NCBI GenBank assembly: GCA_026985785.1
Contig: JALSPT010000159.1
Location: forward strand, 1 to 10,275
DNA from: Anaerolineales bacterium
GTDB lineage: Bacteria; Chloroflexota; Anaerolineae; Anaerolineales; DRMV01
DNA length: 10,275 nucleotides
Direction: 5' to 3'
Part shown: one piece after another, positions 1-5,723 of the stretch
How the letters are laid out: each line of letters starts with the position of its first letter
Numbering within the stretch: the stretch's first letter is position 1
The notes under the pieces: generated by a model
The model's input: only the letters and a program-made list of their open reading frames with translations
Database searches by the model: none
What the model was told of the DNA's origin: nothing
Program-made: the position numbers and the translations under genes

Positions 1-182
1 CCGTAGAAGAGGACGTGGTCCAGCGGTTCGCCGCGCTGGCGGGCGGCGGCGATGAGGATGCGCAGGTTCTCGCGAATTTGCTCCTGGCCGATGAGGTCGT
101 CCAGCCGTTGGGGGCGGAGGGCGTAATCGCGTGGGTCGCCCGCCTGCGGTTGGGGGCTGATGAGGCGCGGGTGGTCGCTCAT
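1..182 (-). CDS. ruvB: Holliday junction branch-migration helicase RuvB, N-terminus only (cut by window edge)
   Basis: RuvB is the hexameric AAA+ motor that drives branch migration of Holliday junctions with RuvA. Reading leftwards from the ATG at 182-180 gives 60 full codons without a stop. They begin MSDHPRLISP, followed by LRPQRLDDLIGQEQIRENL (residues 22-40) and GEPLDHVLFYG (51-61). The LRP...L.d.iGQ block and the LDH.LfyG stretch just before the Walker A loop are hallmarks of RuvB. The Walker A motif itself would begin just outside the window. The short charged tail before the LRP block is of normal length for the family. The gene starts 30 bp after the glycerate kinase stop, on the same strand. 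No Shine-Dalgarno precedes the ATG, but a TATAAT lies 7 nt before it, so it may be transcribed independently and leaderless. Identity rests on recalled family motifs over 61 residues. Confidence 0.93.
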   Translation of the reverse strand, partial: MSDHPRLISPQPQAGDPRDYALRPQRLDDLIGQEQIRENLRILIAAARQRGEPLDHVLFY

Positions 183-189
183 GGCGAGG

Positions 190-198
190 ATTATATCA
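190..198 (-). promoter_or_regulatory. Extended -10 promoter of ruvB, probable leaderless start
   Basis: On the minus strand the sequence TGATATAAT (198 down to 190) is a TGn extended -10 with a perfect TATAAT hexamer. Seven bases separate it from the ruvB ATG, which is about the normal distance from a -10 to the transcription start. The mRNA would therefore begin at or next to the A of the ATG. There is no good -35, as expected for an extended -10 promoter. It lies in the 30-bp gap between the glycerate kinase stop and ruvB. Confidence 0.6.
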
Positions 199-212
199 GA
201 TGAAGGGGAAAT

Positions 213-1538
213 TTATTGCGTCGCCAGCAAGATGAGGTCGTTGACGTTGGTCTGAGTGGGGCCGGTGCGCAGCAGGCCGCCGACGGCTTCCCAAAAATGG
301 TAGGCATCGTGGCGTTGGAGGAAATCGGCGGGCGAAAGCCCGCGAGCGCGTGCCTGTTGGGCGGTTTCCCCCGTGGCGACGGCGCCTGCGGCGTTGGTGG
401 GGCCATCGGTGCCGTCGGTGGCAAAGGCGACCAGCCAGACGCCTTGGAGGCCGGCCAGGGTTTCCACCGCGGCGAGGGCCAGTTCCTGGTTGCGCCCGCC
501 GAGGCCGTGCGTTTCCCCCAGGGTGACGGTGGTTTCGCCGCCGAAGAGCAGGCAGGCGGGGCGGGGCAGGGGGCGATTGTGGTGAGCCATTTCTTTTAGC
601 ACGGCGGCCAGGCCGCGCCCGATTTCGCGAGCCTCCCCTTGCAGCGCGGTCGCGCCGATGGCGGTGTGAAAGCCCTGGCGCGCGGCTTCCTCGGCTGCGG
701 CTTCGACTGCCTGCGCCACGTTGCCCACGATACGGTGGTGGACGCGGGCAAAGAACGGCTCATCGGGTTTGGGCGTTTCGGGCACTTTTCCCTGCCGTCC
801 CTGTCCCAGCAGGGCGCGCACCGGCGATGGTACCCGGTCGAGCAGGTCATAGCGCGCCAGCACCGCCCACGCGTCGTCGAAGGTGGTAGGGTCGGGCGTG
901 GCCGGGCCGGAGGCGATGGTGTCCAGCGGGTCGCCGAGGACGTCGGAGAGCACCAGGACAATCACCGTGGCAGGGGCGGCGGCTTTGGCCAGGCCGCCGC
1001 CTTTGATGGCGTCCAAATGTTTGCGCACGGTGTTGATTTCTTCGATGGTGGCGCCGGAGGCCAACAGCAGTTGCGTGGTGCGTTGCAGGTCGGCGAGGGT
1101 GAGGGGGAGGCGGGGGGCGGTTGCCAGGGCTGAGCCGCCGCCGGAGATCAGCAGCAACACCACATCCTCCGGGCGCAGGCCGCGCAGGGCTTGGAGGATG
1201 GCCGCCGCGCCCCGTTGGCTGCCCGTGGTGGGGATGGGATGGCCGCCGATGATCACCCGGAAGCCGGGCAGGGGCTCACTGGCGTGGCCTGCTTTGGTGA
1301 CGATGACACCGCGCGCGATGCGTTCCCCCAGCACTTCGTACGCGGCTTTGGCCATGGGGTAGGCCGCTTTGCCCAAGGCGACAACGACAACCCGCCCCGG
1401 TTGGGCCAAAGCAGCCCGGGTGAGCGGGTCGGGGTTGCTGAGCGCCCGCCGGATGGCTTCGTCCGGCGCGACGGCAGGCAGTGCCGCTGCAAGGATGGTT
1501 CGTAAGGCAGGCGGCAGGGGAAGGCGAGCGGTAAACAT
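213..1538 (-). CDS. gckA: Glycerate 2-kinase (GckA/TtuD type, DUF4147 + MOFRL domains)
   Basis: Phosphorylates D-glycerate with ATP to 2-phosphoglycerate, feeding lower glycolysis from glyoxylate, serine or sugar-acid breakdown; cytoplasmic. The 441-residue length is normal for the family. Visible motifs are ALGKAAYPMAK (54-64, with the lysine the family needs), ISGGGSAL (131-138), EEINTVRKHLDAIKGGGLA (166-184), LSDVLGDPLDTIASGP (197-212), FGGETTV (332-338), GLGGRNQELAL (345-355, the MOFRL arginine motif), ATDGTDGPTNAAGA (373-386) and the terminal TNVNDL (430-435). The usual ATDGTDGPTDAAGA has Asn here in place of the second Asp. The ATG start fits the family N-terminus but has no Shine-Dalgarno; the bases before it are pyrimidine-rich. 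It begins 39 bp after the dnaA stop, so co-transcription with dnaA is likely. A hydroxypyruvate reductase label, often given to this family in databases, would be wrong for these motifs. Confidence 0.93.
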   Translation of the reverse strand: MFTARLPLPPALRTILAAALPAVAPDEAIRRALSNPDPLTRAALAQPGRVVVVALGKAAYPMAKAAYEVLGERIARGVIVTKAGHASEPLPGFRVIIGGHPIPTTGSQRGAAAILQALRGLRPEDVVLLLISGGGSALATAPRLPLTLADLQRTTQLLLASGATIEEINTVRKHLDAIKGGGLAKAAAPATVIVLVLSDVLGDPLDTIASGPATPDPTTFDDAWAVLARYDLLDRVPSPVRALLGQGRQGKVPETPKPDEPFFARVHHRIVGNVAQAVEAAAEEAARQGFHTAIGATALQGEAREIGRGLAAVLKEMAHHNRPLPRPACLLFGGETTVTLGETHGLGGRNQELALAAVETLAGLQGVWLVAFATDGTDGPTNAAGAVATGETAQQARARGLSPADFLQRHDAYHFWEAVGGLLRTGPTQTNVNDLILLATQ

Positions 1539-1577
1539 CGGAGGAGCGGGCGGCGCGTGCCAGCGGTGGCAAGTCAG

Positions 1578-2978
1578 TCAGACAGCCATTGCCCGTTGTT
1601 GGCGGTAGAGGTGCTCTCGCACCTGCATGACTTCGCGGCGCAGGCGTTCGTCGCTTTCGATCTGGTCGGCAATTTTTTCGTAGCCGTATTTGATGGTGGT
1701 GTGGTCGCGCCCGCCCAATAATTCGCCGATTTGCGGCAGGGAGAGGCCCGCGTCTTCTCGCAGCAGGTACATCGCGATCTGGCGGGGAAGGGCGATCTTG
1801 TGGGAACGGCTTTTGCTGCGCAGCCGTTCCACGGTGATGTCGAAGGCCTGGGCGACGGCGTGGATGATTTGCTCCGGCTCCAGGTTGCGGCGGCGGGGCA
1901 GCATGTCGGCCAGGGCGGCTTCTACCAGGGCAGTGGTCAGCGGCATCCCCCGCAGTTCGGCGTAGGCCAGCACCCGGGTGAGCGCCCCTTCCAGTTCCCG
2001 GATGTTGGATTGCATGTAACGGGCGATGGTTTCCAAAATGGCAGGAGGGACGTCTTTTCCCGCTTCCTCGGCTTTGAACCGCAGGATGGCGACGCGCGTC
2101 TCGAAGTCGGGCGGTTGGATGTCGGCGGTCAGTCCCCATTCGAAGCGGGAACGCAAGCGGTCTTCCAGGGTGACCAGGGCTTTGGGCGGGCGATCGGAAG
2201 TGATGACGATTTGCTTGTTTTGACCGTGCAGGGTGTTGAAGGTATGGAAGAACTCTTCCTGGGTGGATTCCTTGCCGGCGATGAATTGGATGTCGTCGAT
2301 GAGCAGGACGTCCACCGTGCGGTATTTTTCGCGGAAGGCCCCGGTATTGTGGATGCGAATAGCGTTGATGAGGTCGTTGGTGAATTCTTCGGAGGAGACG
2401 TAGCGGACGACCAAGCCTTGGGCAAGGCAGGCGTTGCCGATGGCGTGCAGCAGATGGGTTTTTCCCAGGCCGACGCCGCCATAGAGGAAAAGGGGGTTGT
2501 AAGCATGAGCCGGTTTTTCGGCTACAGCCAGGCTGGCGGCGTGGGCCAGGCGGTTGTTGGAGCCGACGACGAAGTTGTCGAAGGTATAGCGGGGGTTGAT
2601 GGCGGCTGCCCCTGGTGTGGTGGGGAAAGTCGTTGTTTCTGTGAGACTTTCTTTGCCGTCCCGACCGTGGCCGTTGTGACCGTTGCCGTAGTTTTCGTCA
2701 TCGGATGTTCCGGCCAGTGGGGCTTTGTTTGTCCAGACGACAAAGTCCACGTCGACCGGCCGGGCCAGCAAGCCGGTCAATTTGCGGCGCACGATGCTGC
2801 GCAGGCGGCTTTCCAGCCAATCTCGGGCGTAGGCGTTGCGCACGCCTATCACCAGTTTGTCGTCGTTTAGCGTCACCGGCTCGGTGTCGCGCACCCAGGT
2901 ATCGAACGATGCTTTGGGCATTTCCATGCGAAGTTGCCCCAGGACGGTTTGCCATACTTGCACTGCCTGCTTTTCCAC
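1578..2978 (-). CDS. dnaA: Chromosomal replication initiator DnaA
   Basis: AAA+ initiator that binds DnaA boxes at oriC, melts the origin and loads the DnaB helicase. I start it at GTG 2978-2976, giving 466 residues: a perfect AAGGAGGT ends 4 nt before it, and the product begins MEKQAVQVWQTVLGQL, as DnaA proteins do. An in-frame ATG at 3092 would add 38 residues without family resemblance. Domain I spans about 1-80 (FDTWVRDTEP at 25-34). A variable Asn/Gly/Thr-rich domain II linker runs about 85-127. Domain III carries Walker A GGVGLGKT (167-174), Walker B LLIDDIQF (225-232), sensor 1 VITSDRPP (258-265), arginine-finger region RLRSRFEWG (274-282) and sensor 2 NIRELEGALTR (325-335). Domain IV holds the DNA-binding signature LGGRDHTTIKY (421-431). 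All key residues are present. The next genes are glycerate kinase and ruvB rather than dnaN, which is unusual. Confidence 0.98.
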   Translation of the reverse strand: MEKQAVQVWQTVLGQLRMEMPKASFDTWVRDTEPVTLNDDKLVIGVRNAYARDWLESRLRSIVRRKLTGLLARPVDVDFVVWTNKAPLAGTSDDENYGNGHNGHGRDGKESLTETTTFPTTPGAAAINPRYTFDNFVVGSNNRLAHAASLAVAEKPAHAYNPLFLYGGVGLGKTHLLHAIGNACLAQGLVVRYVSSEEFTNDLINAIRIHNTGAFREKYRTVDVLLIDDIQFIAGKESTQEEFFHTFNTLHGQNKQIVITSDRPPKALVTLEDRLRSRFEWGLTADIQPPDFETRVAILRFKAEEAGKDVPPAILETIARYMQSNIRELEGALTRVLAYAELRGMPLTTALVEAALADMLPRRRNLEPEQIIHAVAQAFDITVERLRSKSRSHKIALPRQIAMYLLREDAGLSLPQIGELLGGRDHTTIKYGYEKIADQIESDERLRREVMQVREHLYRQQRAMAV

Positions 2979-2982
2979 GCTG

Positions 2983-2990
2983 ACCTCCTT
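2983..2990 (-). promoter_or_regulatory. Ribosome binding site that fixes the dnaA start
   Basis: AAGGAGGT on the minus strand is fully complementary to the CCTCCTTT end of the 16S gene in this window. It lies 4 nt from GTG 2978 and decides for that codon over the upstream in-frame ATGs at 3092 and 3047, neither of which has such a site. Confidence 0.88.
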
Positions 2991-3060
2991 GCACCCACCA
3001 AGGTCTTCCGCTCGGCACCTGGAGCGGGAGGGATTGGGTTTTGCCATGTTTGTGTTTCGT

Positions 3061-3074
3061 CGTGCTTTAGCACG
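3061..3074. promoter_or_regulatory. Hairpin in the dnaA leader
   Basis: CGTGC TTTA GCACG is a perfect 5-bp stem with a 4-nt loop. It lies about 30 nt into the predicted dnaA mRNA and 83 bp upstream of the GTG. It could be an mRNA structure or a small operator; the sequence does not decide. Confidence 0.4.
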
Positions 3075-3110
3075 CCTGACTGCGGTATTCATCCCCTTGG
3101 AGTGTGGGAT

Positions 3111-3139
3111 ATTCTACTTGTTCTGAGGGGCGTTGACAA
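3111..3139 (-). promoter_or_regulatory. Sigma70-type promoter of dnaA
   Basis: On the minus strand TTGTCA (3139-3134) and TAGAAT (3116-3111) are separated by exactly 17 bp. Each hexamer differs from consensus at one base. The predicted start near 3104 gives a leader of about 125 nt before the dnaA GTG, long enough for control at the leader level. Confidence 0.65.
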
Positions 3140-3171
3140 TAGCGAAAAACCTACGAATCCTTAAAAAGAGT

Positions 3172-3205
3172 GTTTTCTTTAAGAATTTGCTTTCTTAAAG
3201 AAAAC
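3172..3205. repeat. AT-rich 14-bp perfect inverted repeat upstream of the dnaA promoter
   Basis: The arms GTTTTCTTTAAGAA (3172-3185) and TTCTTAAAGAAAAC (3192-3205) are perfect reverse complements around a 6-nt loop TTTGCT. An AAAAA (3163-3167) and a TTTTT (3206-3210) extend the pairing past a 4-nt bulge. It stands out as the most AT-rich patch in a GC-rich window. On the minus strand the second arm is followed by ACTCTTTTT, so it could act as a weak terminator for leftward transcripts arriving from the sigma operon. A dyad operator for dnaA is the alternative. Confidence 0.55.
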
Positions 3206-3210
3206 TTTTT

Positions 3211-3226
3211 GGGGGCATGTGCCCCC
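3211..3226. repeat. GC palindrome next to the AT-rich repeat
   Basis: GGGGGCA TG TGCCCCC is a perfect 7-bp inverted repeat with a 2-nt centre, directly abutting the TTTTT that ends the AT-rich repeat. On the plus strand it is followed by GGTTGCTTTTAG, too poor in T for a confident terminator. Together with its neighbour it could act as one composite structure. Confidence 0.4.
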
Positions 3227-3369
3227 GGTTGCTTTTAGAAAAGATGTGCGCCTTTCTATGTCTCTGAGCGGCGAATTACCCCCCATATCTGGGAAGGACT
3301 ATCCGAAAGAGGGATGCACACCCAGATTTTGGAGGTTCGCGAGCGCGCGATGCAAGCGGGCGGACGGCG

Positions 3370-3401
3370 CGAAGGTCACGCGTTCGCGCGCGTGACCTTC
3401 G
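3370..3401 (-). terminator. Strong 13-bp inverted repeat, possible terminator of the sigma/anti-sigma operon
   Basis: The arms CGAAGGTCACGCG (3370-3382) and CGCGTGACCTTCG (3389-3401) are perfect reverse complements around TTCGCG. The structure lies 67 bp beyond the anti-sigma stop, where an operon terminator would be expected. No T-run follows on either strand, so a classical rho-independent terminator is not supported; a U-less terminator, an mRNA-stabilising hairpin or a dispersed repeat unit are equally possible. Confidence 0.35.
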
Positions 3402-3468
3402 GGGAAAATGGGCGTGTTGGGAATGGCAAGGGAGGAAGGGTGAGGAAAAAGAGGGCGGTGGGAGGCAT

Positions 3469-4131
3469 TCAGTGACGTCGCCAGCCAAGGTAGCCCAGGA
3501 CAAGGGCGGTGAGGGCAAGGATGGCCTCGGCGAGGTGCCACGGCCAGCGGATGGGCGAGGGGGGCGGCGCTGTGGTGGGCGGAAGATGGCGGGTGGCGAT
3601 GGGCGTGGCCGAGGGTTGGGGCGTGGGGGTGGGCGAAGCAATCGCCAGCCCTTGCAGAGGTTGGTGGGGGGCGACCATAGGGCGAGCGCTTTCCGCAGGG
3701 GTAGGGGCAACGGGCGGGGTGGTGTCGAGGGCTTTTTCGTTGGCGGGAAGTGCCTGGAAGTTAGCAACTTCGGAAGGAGGCGGCGCGGCGAGGGGTAGAG
3801 GATGCCCCAGCAGATCCCCGGCTGCCATGATCAGCAGCAGCACTGTCGCCAAGGCGCTGGCCCAGCGGTAGGCCCGTGGTGCCCGCGGCTGACGTTGGGG
3901 GCGGGCGGCGTGGGCCTGAGCAGGCGTCAGGGTGAAGGGGCGCGGGGCGTGCACCGGTGGCAGGGTTGCCAGCCCGTGTTTTACCGCCTGCATTTGGCGG
4001 TAGGCTGTTTGCCATCGCCGGTCGCTCGCCAGGCGTTGGGCCACGCGCGCTTGCTCTTGGGGCGACAGTTCACCATCCAGGTAGGCGCTCAGTTGGCGGT
4101 ATTCGCGAGGGGAAAGGTGGTTGCGGTTCAT
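3469..4131 (-). CDS. Putative anti-sigma factor, membrane-bound, cysteine-free
   Basis: Partner of the ECF sigma factor encoded just before it: its ATG (4131-4129) overlaps the sigma stop as ATGA, so the two are translationally coupled. The 220-residue protein begins with an anti-sigma-like helical domain (about 8-58: YRQLSAYLDGELSPQEQARV at 11-30, then a second helix). This matches the zf-HC2 pattern 'lsayLDGeLspeE...', but the zinc-binding His and two Cys are absent and there is no cysteine anywhere. A first membrane segment spans about 90-108 (ASALATVLLLIMAAG). A Pro/Thr/Ala-rich linker (about 111-195, with PTPTPQPSATP) follows, then a second hydrophobic segment (about 198-216) ending in WRRH. 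If the N-terminus is cytoplasmic, the linker is extracytoplasmic and the C-terminus returns to the cytoplasm. Role is inferred from position and the N-terminal pattern. No terminal sensor domain is recognisable. Confidence 0.75.
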   Translation of the reverse strand: MNRNHLSPREYRQLSAYLDGELSPQEQARVAQRLASDRRWQTAYRQMQAVKHGLATLPPVHAPRPFTLTPAQAHAARPQRQPRAPRAYRWASALATVLLLIMAAGDLLGHPLPLAAPPPSEVANFQALPANEKALDTTPPVAPTPAESARPMVAPHQPLQGLAIASPTPTPQPSATPIATRHLPPTTAPPPSPIRWPWHLAEAILALTALVLGYLGWRRH

Positions 4132-4748
4132 GGGGGGGTGTCTCCATCGTTTAGACGGAGTAAAGTATCCAAAAGTTCCGGGAAGCGACGCAAACAGCGT
4201 TGCATTTGCAGGCGGGCGCGCGCCAGGCGGCTTTTGAGCGTTCCGAGGGCGATGCCCAAAGCCTGGGCGGCTTCGTTATAAGGGAAGCCTTCCACATCGA
4301 CCAACACGAGGGCGGCGCGGAAGTCGGGTTTGAGGCCGTGAAGGCAGGTTTCCAGGGCGCGATGCAGGGCGGCGCGCTCGGCGTGGGCTTCGGGGTTGCC
4401 TTGGGGGCTGGTGTCGGCCAGCCAGGCGGGGGATTCTATCTCGTCGCCTTCGTCGTCTTGCGGTTGCAGGGGGATGGTGGGGCGGCGACGACGACGGCGC
4501 AGGTGGTCGTAGCACGCGTTGGTGGCGATGCGTAACAGCCATCCTCGCCATGAGTCGCCGCGGTAGCGGTCGATGTGTTGCCAGGCGCGCAGGAAGGTCT
4601 CCTGGGCGGCGTCTTCGGCGGCTGCTCGGTCGCCCAAAATGCGGTAGGCGACGCGATAGACCGTGTCCTGGTAGGCGAGCACCAAGCGGTTGAAGGCTTC
4701 CAAGTCGCCTTGGCGGGCGGCGGCAATCCATTCTTGCTCGGCAATCAT
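4128..4748 (-). CDS. ECF-family RNA polymerase sigma factor
   Basis: Alternative sigma factor of the extracytoplasmic-function type, which directs RNA polymerase to a small regulon when its anti-sigma partner releases it. I start it at ATG 4748, giving 206 residues beginning MIAEQEWIAAARQGDLEAF; reading further upstream gives unconserved sequence. Region 2 covers about 15-88: FNRLVLAYQDTVYRVAYRIL, then DRAAAEDAAQETFLRAW (40-56, the core-binding and -10 recognition helices), then WLLRIATNACYDHLRRRRRRP (70-90). An acidic linker follows (DDEGDEIE, 98-105). Region 4 covers about 128-188: LKPDFRAALVLVDVEGFPYNEAAQALGI, then the recognition helix GTLKSRLARARLQM (169-182). No C-terminal extra domain is visible. 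The gene overlaps the anti-sigma start by 4 bp. No Shine-Dalgarno precedes the ATG, while a TATAAT ends 6 nt before it, so the mRNA is probably leaderless. surE diverges upstream. I cannot assign an ECF subgroup. Confidence 0.94.
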   Translation of the reverse strand: MIAEQEWIAAARQGDLEAFNRLVLAYQDTVYRVAYRILGDRAAAEDAAQETFLRAWQHIDRYRGDSWRGWLLRIATNACYDHLRRRRRRPTIPLQPQDDEGDEIESPAWLADTSPQGNPEAHAERAALHRALETCLHGLKPDFRAALVLVDVEGFPYNEAAQALGIALGTLKSRLARARLQMQRCLRRFPELLDTLLRLNDGDTPP

Positions 4749-4754
4749 GTCTGC

Positions 4755-4760
4755 ATTATA
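4755..4760 (-). promoter_or_regulatory. -10 box of the sigma operon, probable leaderless start
   Basis: The minus strand reads TATAAT, six bases (GCAGAC), then ATG. The consensus -10 puts the transcription start at or within a base or two of the initiation codon. No good -35 is present at 16-18 bp (nearest TCATCC) and there is no TGn. The box is of the housekeeping type; I see no ECF-type GGAAC -35 that would suggest autoregulation from this site. Confidence 0.5.
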
Positions 4761-4826
4761 GCCGATTTGTGGGGCAGGGATGACCGGATGCTGGTGGGGT
4801 TTATGGTCGCCTGTTGGGCGATTGTG

Positions 4827-4835
4827 TGTTATAAA
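4827..4835 (+). promoter_or_regulatory. Extended -10 promoter of surE
   Basis: TGTTATAAA is a TGn extended -10 with hexamer TATAAA. It would start transcription near 4842, leaving a leader of about 54 nt. No -35 hexamer fits at 16-18 bp. It lies in the 147-bp divergent gap shared with the sigma operon. Confidence 0.45.
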
Positions 4836-4843
4836 CGCCAAGT

Positions 4844-4861
4844 GGAGGATGGTTGCCCTCC
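4844..4861 (+). promoter_or_regulatory. Hairpin at the 5' end of the predicted surE mRNA
   Basis: GGAGG (4844-4848) and CCTCC (4857-4861) pair around an 8-nt loop, within two or three bases of the predicted transcript start. The stem contains a GGAGG that resembles a ribosome binding site but leads to no real gene. A 5'-terminal stem of this kind usually protects an mRNA; that role is inference. Confidence 0.35.
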
Positions 4862-4880
4862 GAATTTGGGTGAAGTTATC

Positions 4881-4888
4881 AAGGAGGA
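4881..4888 (+). promoter_or_regulatory. Ribosome binding site of surE
   Basis: AAGGAGGA lies 7 nt before ATG 4896 and fixes that codon as the start, although the frame stays open for about 100 codons further upstream. It contrasts with ruvB, gckA and the sigma gene, which have no such site. Confidence 0.88.
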
Positions 4889-4895
4889 AGGTGCG

Positions 4896-5687
4896 ATGCG
4901 GATTTTGGTTACGAACGACGATGGCGTTACCGCGCCGGGGTTGCTGGCGCTGGCGCAGGCGATGGAGGCGATCCCCGGCGCCGAGGTGCTGGTAGTGGCA
5001 CCGCACCGTAACTGGTCGGTAACCGGCCATGTGAAAACGCTCAACCGCCCGTTACGGGTGTGGGAGACGGTGCTGGCCGATGGCCGAACCGCCTTGACGA
5101 CGGAAGGGGCACCTTCCGATTGTGTGGCGATGGCGTTGTTGGGGCTGGTACCGCGCCCGGATGTGGTGGTGTCGGGCATCAATCCCAACGCCAACGTGGG
5201 GCACGATGTGACCTATTCGGGGACGGTGACGGCAGCGATGGAGGCGGTGATCGCCGGTGTGCCTGCGGTGGCGGTTTCGCTGGAACGAGGCGAGACGCCG
5301 ATGGAGGCGCTCGATTATCGCTCCGCGGCCCGCGTGGCTCGGCGGATTGTGGCGTGGGTGCTGTCGGAGGGGCTTCCGGAAGAGGTGCTTCTCAATGTGA
5401 ATGTGCCCTATCGCCCTTTGGAGACCATGCAGGGCATTCGGGTTACGCGTTTGGGGCGGCGGCTGTATCGGGATCGGCTCACGCGGTGCGATGGCCCGGC
5501 GGGGAAAACCTATTATTGGATTGGTGGAGAGCCGCCCGCGGGGGTTCCTGAAGAGGGAACGGACATCGGGGCGCTGGCGCAGGGTTATGTTTCGGTGACG
5601 CCGCTGCAGATGGACATGACGGCCTATGGTGAACACTCGGCGCTGGCGGCGGCCTTCGGGCGTTGGGTGGTGGGGGAGGAGGAATAG
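4896..5687 (+). CDS. surE: 5'/3'-nucleotidase SurE
   Basis: Metal-dependent phosphatase that removes phosphate from nucleoside 5'- and 3'-monophosphates and, in some species, short polyphosphate; linked to stationary-phase survival; cytoplasmic. The 263-residue product begins MRILVTNDDGVTAPGL, with the metal-binding Asp8-Asp9. The VVAPHRNWSVTGH segment (33-45) gives the ligand Ser41. SGINPNANVGHDVTYSGTV (93-111) supplies Asn96 and the conserved DVTYSGT. LNVNVP (166-171) and a YVSVTPLQMD end (231-240) also match the family. The usual R-N-R-S-G becomes R-N-W-S-V here, and the usual N-x-G after SGIN is N-A-N; the metal ligands remain intact. The length is normal. The stop at 5685-5687 lies only 36 bp before the rrn P1 -35, and no terminator separates them. 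Confidence 0.97.
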   Translation: MRILVTNDDGVTAPGLLALAQAMEAIPGAEVLVVAPHRNWSVTGHVKTLNRPLRVWETVLADGRTALTTEGAPSDCVAMALLGLVPRPDVVVSGINPNANVGHDVTYSGTVTAAMEAVIAGVPAVAVSLERGETPMEALDYRSAARVARRIVAWVLSEGLPEEVLLNVNVPYRPLETMQGIRVTRLGRRLYRDRLTRCDGPAGKTYYWIGGEPPAGVPEEGTDIGALAQGYVSVTPLQMDMTAYGEHSALAAAFGRWVVGEEE

Positions 5688-5723
5688 CACGACAACCAAA
5701 AAGAGCAATTTTCGCGGAATTCC

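Larger units (their letters stand above)
2979..3468. other. 490-bp gene-free stretch between dnaA and the anti-sigma gene
   Basis: No reading frame here has protein-like composition or a ribosome binding site. From the dnaA side it holds the dnaA leader with one small hairpin, the dnaA promoter (3111-3139), an AT-rich block (about 3140-3210) containing a 14-bp perfect inverted repeat, a GGGGGC/GCCCCC palindrome (3211-3226), about 140 bp in which I see nothing, and a 13-bp perfect inverted repeat (3370-3401). I looked on both strands for TTWTNCACA DnaA boxes and found no convincing one, so I do not call an origin. Confidence 0.7.

Noticed and set aside
1558..1571. Small hairpin TGCCA/TGGCA between dnaA and glycerate kinase
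   Set aside because: Only 5 bp with no T-run; too weak to call a terminator or regulator.
1731..2870. Long plus-strand frame opposite dnaA (379 residues)
   Set aside because: It is antisense to the clear dnaA frame, Gly/Val/Asp-rich as expected of a shadow, with no recognisable motif.
2979..3092. N-terminal extension of DnaA starting at ATG 3092
   Set aside because: The 38 extra residues are basic and unlike any DnaA start; the GTG at 2978 has a perfect ribosome binding site and gives the expected N-terminus.
3130..3250. Possible oriC beside dnaA (AT-rich block with palindromes)
   Set aside because: No convincing TTWTNCACA DnaA boxes on either strand, and no change of G/C skew across the block.
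3276..3767. Proline/arginine-rich minus-strand frames in and beside the anti-sigma gene
   Set aside because: They overlap the anti-sigma gene in another frame or cross the hairpin at 3370-3401; composition is that of GC-rich shadow frames and none has a ribosome binding site.
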